In this document: positions 62,809-64,000 of the stretch, piece after piece | Position numbering within the stretch: the stretch's first letter is position 1 | Layout: the number at the start of each line of letters is the position of its first letter | Assembly: GCA_947259885.1 (NCBI GenBank) | Contig: CAMYNW010000003.1 | Span: forward strand, 146,364-210,363 | DNA: 64,000 nucleotides | DNA from: an uncultured Gammaproteobacteria bacterium | GTDB taxonomy: Bacteria > Pseudomonadota > Gammaproteobacteria > Arenicellales > Poriferihabitantaceae | Direction: 5' to 3' | The notes under the pieces: model-generated | The model's input: the letters and a program-made list of their open reading frames with translations, nothing else | Database searches by the model: none | What the model was told of the DNA's origin: nothing | Program-made: the position numbers and the translations under genes

Positions 62809-63717
62809 ATGTCTTTTGAAACTGCGGGGATAGTCTTGGCGGTCTGGTTACCGCTCCTGTGGGGCGTGTTGGTGGGCCTGGTGTTTTCCACGGTTGGCGC
62901 GGCCGGGGGCATCCTTGCCTCGGTCGGCCTGATTTCGGTGATGGGGTTACAGGACCCGAACCTGGTCAAACCGATGGCGCAGGCCCTGACCCTGGCGACG
63001 CCGCTGATTGCCGTGCCGGGATACTACCGGCAGGGCCGGATAGTGTTCAGCCTGGCTTTTATCCTCGGTGCCGGGGGCATCGTGGGCGCCCTCATCGGCA
63101 GTACCCTATCGGCTACCTATCTAACCGATATCGATGTGTTCAAGTCGGTCTTCGGGGTACTTATTCTGGGGATCGCGTTGCAGGTTTTATCGCGCTTGTT
63201 CGGCCATAAACAAAAACCCGGCACGCGCTCGGAGCGTGCCGCCGCCGCCTTCGAGGGGCTTGTGCGCGATGGCGGGTCGACCCGTACCATCGGCGTCAGG
63301 CATCGGCACTTCTCGTTGCAGCGCATACGGTTCGCGTTCGCCGGCGAGCAATTCGAATATGCGCCCTGGGCCCCGTTCCTGGCCGGGGCAGGGATTGCCG
63401 TGCTTTCTTCGGCGCTCGGTGTCGGTGGCGGTTTCCTGCTGGTGCCGTTTATGGTCCTGCTGCTGGGTTTGCCCATGTTCCTCGTAGCGGGCACCGCGGC
63501 ATTGGCGATTGCGTTCAGCTCGGTAACCTCGATCGGTAACTACATCCGGCTGGGGGTCGAACTCGACGTGCCGCTTCTACTGTTGCTACTGGCGGGCACC
63601 GTTGCGGGAGCCTGGATCGGACCGCGCCTCAGCAGGCACCTGCACGAACGTTGGCTGCAGGCTATCCTTGGGCTGGTCCTATTGCTGATCGGGATACGTT
63701 ACCTGGGCGGTTTTTAG
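62809..63717 (+). CDS. TauE/SafE family sulfite/anion permease
   Basis: This 302-residue membrane protein has about eight helices in two TSUP repeats: VGLVFSTVGAAGGILASVGL, and AVLSSALGVGGGFLLVPFM as the second-half signature. A cytoplasmic linker of about 60 residues lies between, with KPGTRSERAAAAFEGLVRDG. TSUP proteins export sulfite, sulfoacetate or other organosulfur anions. The gene is markedly richer in G and C than its neighbours and favours GC-ending codons, which suggests recent transfer. Confidence 0.87.
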   Translation: MSFETAGIVLAVWLPLLWGVLVGLVFSTVGAAGGILASVGLISVMGLQDPNLVKPMAQALTLATPLIAVPGYYRQGRIVFSLAFILGAGGIVGALIGSTLSATYLTDIDVFKSVFGVLILGIALQVLSRLFGHKQKPGTRSERAAAAFEGLVRDGGSTRTIGVRHRHFSLQRIRFAFAGEQFEYAPWAPFLAGAGIAVLSSALGVGGGFLLVPFMVLLLGLPMFLVAGTAALAIAFSSVTSIGNYIRLGVELDVPLLLLLLAGTVAGAWIGPRLSRHLHERWLQAILGLVLLLIGIRYLGGF

Positions 63718-64000
63718 ACCCCGAATAATCGGGGCTGCATAAAAAGCGGGAGTTCGGGGGATATTACACCAATCTTCATTCGGTAATTATAGAGACGGTT
63801 GGGTTACTCCTACAATGTCGCTGAGTGTTACCATCAATTCTTGAATGGCCAGAAAGGGCTGCGAATAGAACCCATTCGCTCTGAGACAGCGAAGGTCAGC
63901 AAAGAGTAGAGGCTGTGTGAAAACTCGGATTTCAAAGTCTCTCTTGGGACAGGACCACACAATAGCGGCCAATTTATTCGAAATACGGTTATCTCTCGAC
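63718..64000. other. region after TauE/SafE with hairpin and repeat copy
   Basis: A small hairpin CCCCGA / TCGGGG at 63719-63734 lies just after the permease stop, without a T run. The rest has no gene and includes the second copy of the 36-bp repeat. Confidence 0.45.
63873..63908 (+). repeat. degenerate repeat, copy B
   Basis: This is the partner of the segment at 60446-60481 (three mismatches in 36 bp) and is followed by AGGCTGTGTGAAAAC at 63910-63924, which matches 60589-60603 with one mismatch. The two copies bracket the exported proteins and the GC-rich permease. Confidence 0.6.

Overview
The window looks like a piece of a gammaproteobacterial chromosome, probably from a free-living marine or saline-habitat organism. 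The indications are a CueR-type copper operon, a CmoA homologue, ectoine-degradation genes, a DUF6394 plus RCK potassium-channel pair and transsulfuration genes. This is inferred from gene content only. No rRNA, tRNA, phage or CRISPR array was recognised.

Layout. 0-0.9 kb: a remnant of an NDP-forming acyl-CoA synthetase with a large internal deletion. 0.95-5.4 kb: sulfur amino acid genes (homocysteine methyltransferase-like, RidA, a cystathionine gamma-family PLP enzyme, cystathionine beta-synthase). 5.5-13 kb (mainly minus strand): a methyltransferase, EthD and AA_synth proteins, a two-component system beside a spondin-domain exported protein, and a dehydrogenase/DUF364 pair. 13.2-19.7 kb: small envelope proteins, then DUF6394, an RCK potassium channel, a cyclic-nucleotide-binding protein and an unusual ABC exporter whose ATPase motifs are degraded. 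20-22.6 kb: a DMT transporter, a membrane protein preceded by a leader-like terminator, and DUF1330. 22.7-27.2 kb: a copper-handling operon (cytochrome c, MerR/CueR, CopA, cupredoxin, DUF411, SHOCT). 27.6-29.5 kb: DUF1611 and PEBP genes.

29.5-43.5 kb is a hybrid biosynthetic locus. A CmoA-like carboxy-SAM synthase is followed after 30 bp by an NRPS (C-A-MT-PCP). Further on come an A-PCP protein and a type I PKS (KS-AT-DH-ACP). An opposite-strand alpha/beta hydrolase sits between them, and a frameshifted FAD oxidase lies at the downstream end. The pairing of a Cx-SAM synthase with an NRPS methyltransferase domain suggests, as a hypothesis, carboxymethyl transfer during peptide assembly.

44.5-53.7 kb is an eight-gene minus-strand operon with overlapping genes. 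It encodes an acidic exported protein, a lipoprotein, a TPR membrane protein, an FHA-like/PEGA/FGE-fold membrane protein, a small exported protein, a MotA/TolQ/ExbB-type channel protein and two membrane-anchored coiled-coil VWA proteins. Together they look like a proton-motive-force-linked envelope machine of unknown function. This operon and the CmoA-NRPS locus are the two best candidates for an undescribed system.

53.8-57.6 kb holds a threonine aldolase and a decaying ectoine-degradation cluster: doeA is intact, doeB has an in-frame stop and eutA is truncated. 57.8-64 kb has Lin0512, an SDR lacking its catalytic tyrosine, a GST, two exported proteins of unknown function and a GC-rich TauE/SafE permease. 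Short degenerate repeats flank that last stretch. At least four pseudogenes in one window suggest ongoing gene loss, or base-level assembly errors that raw reads should exclude.
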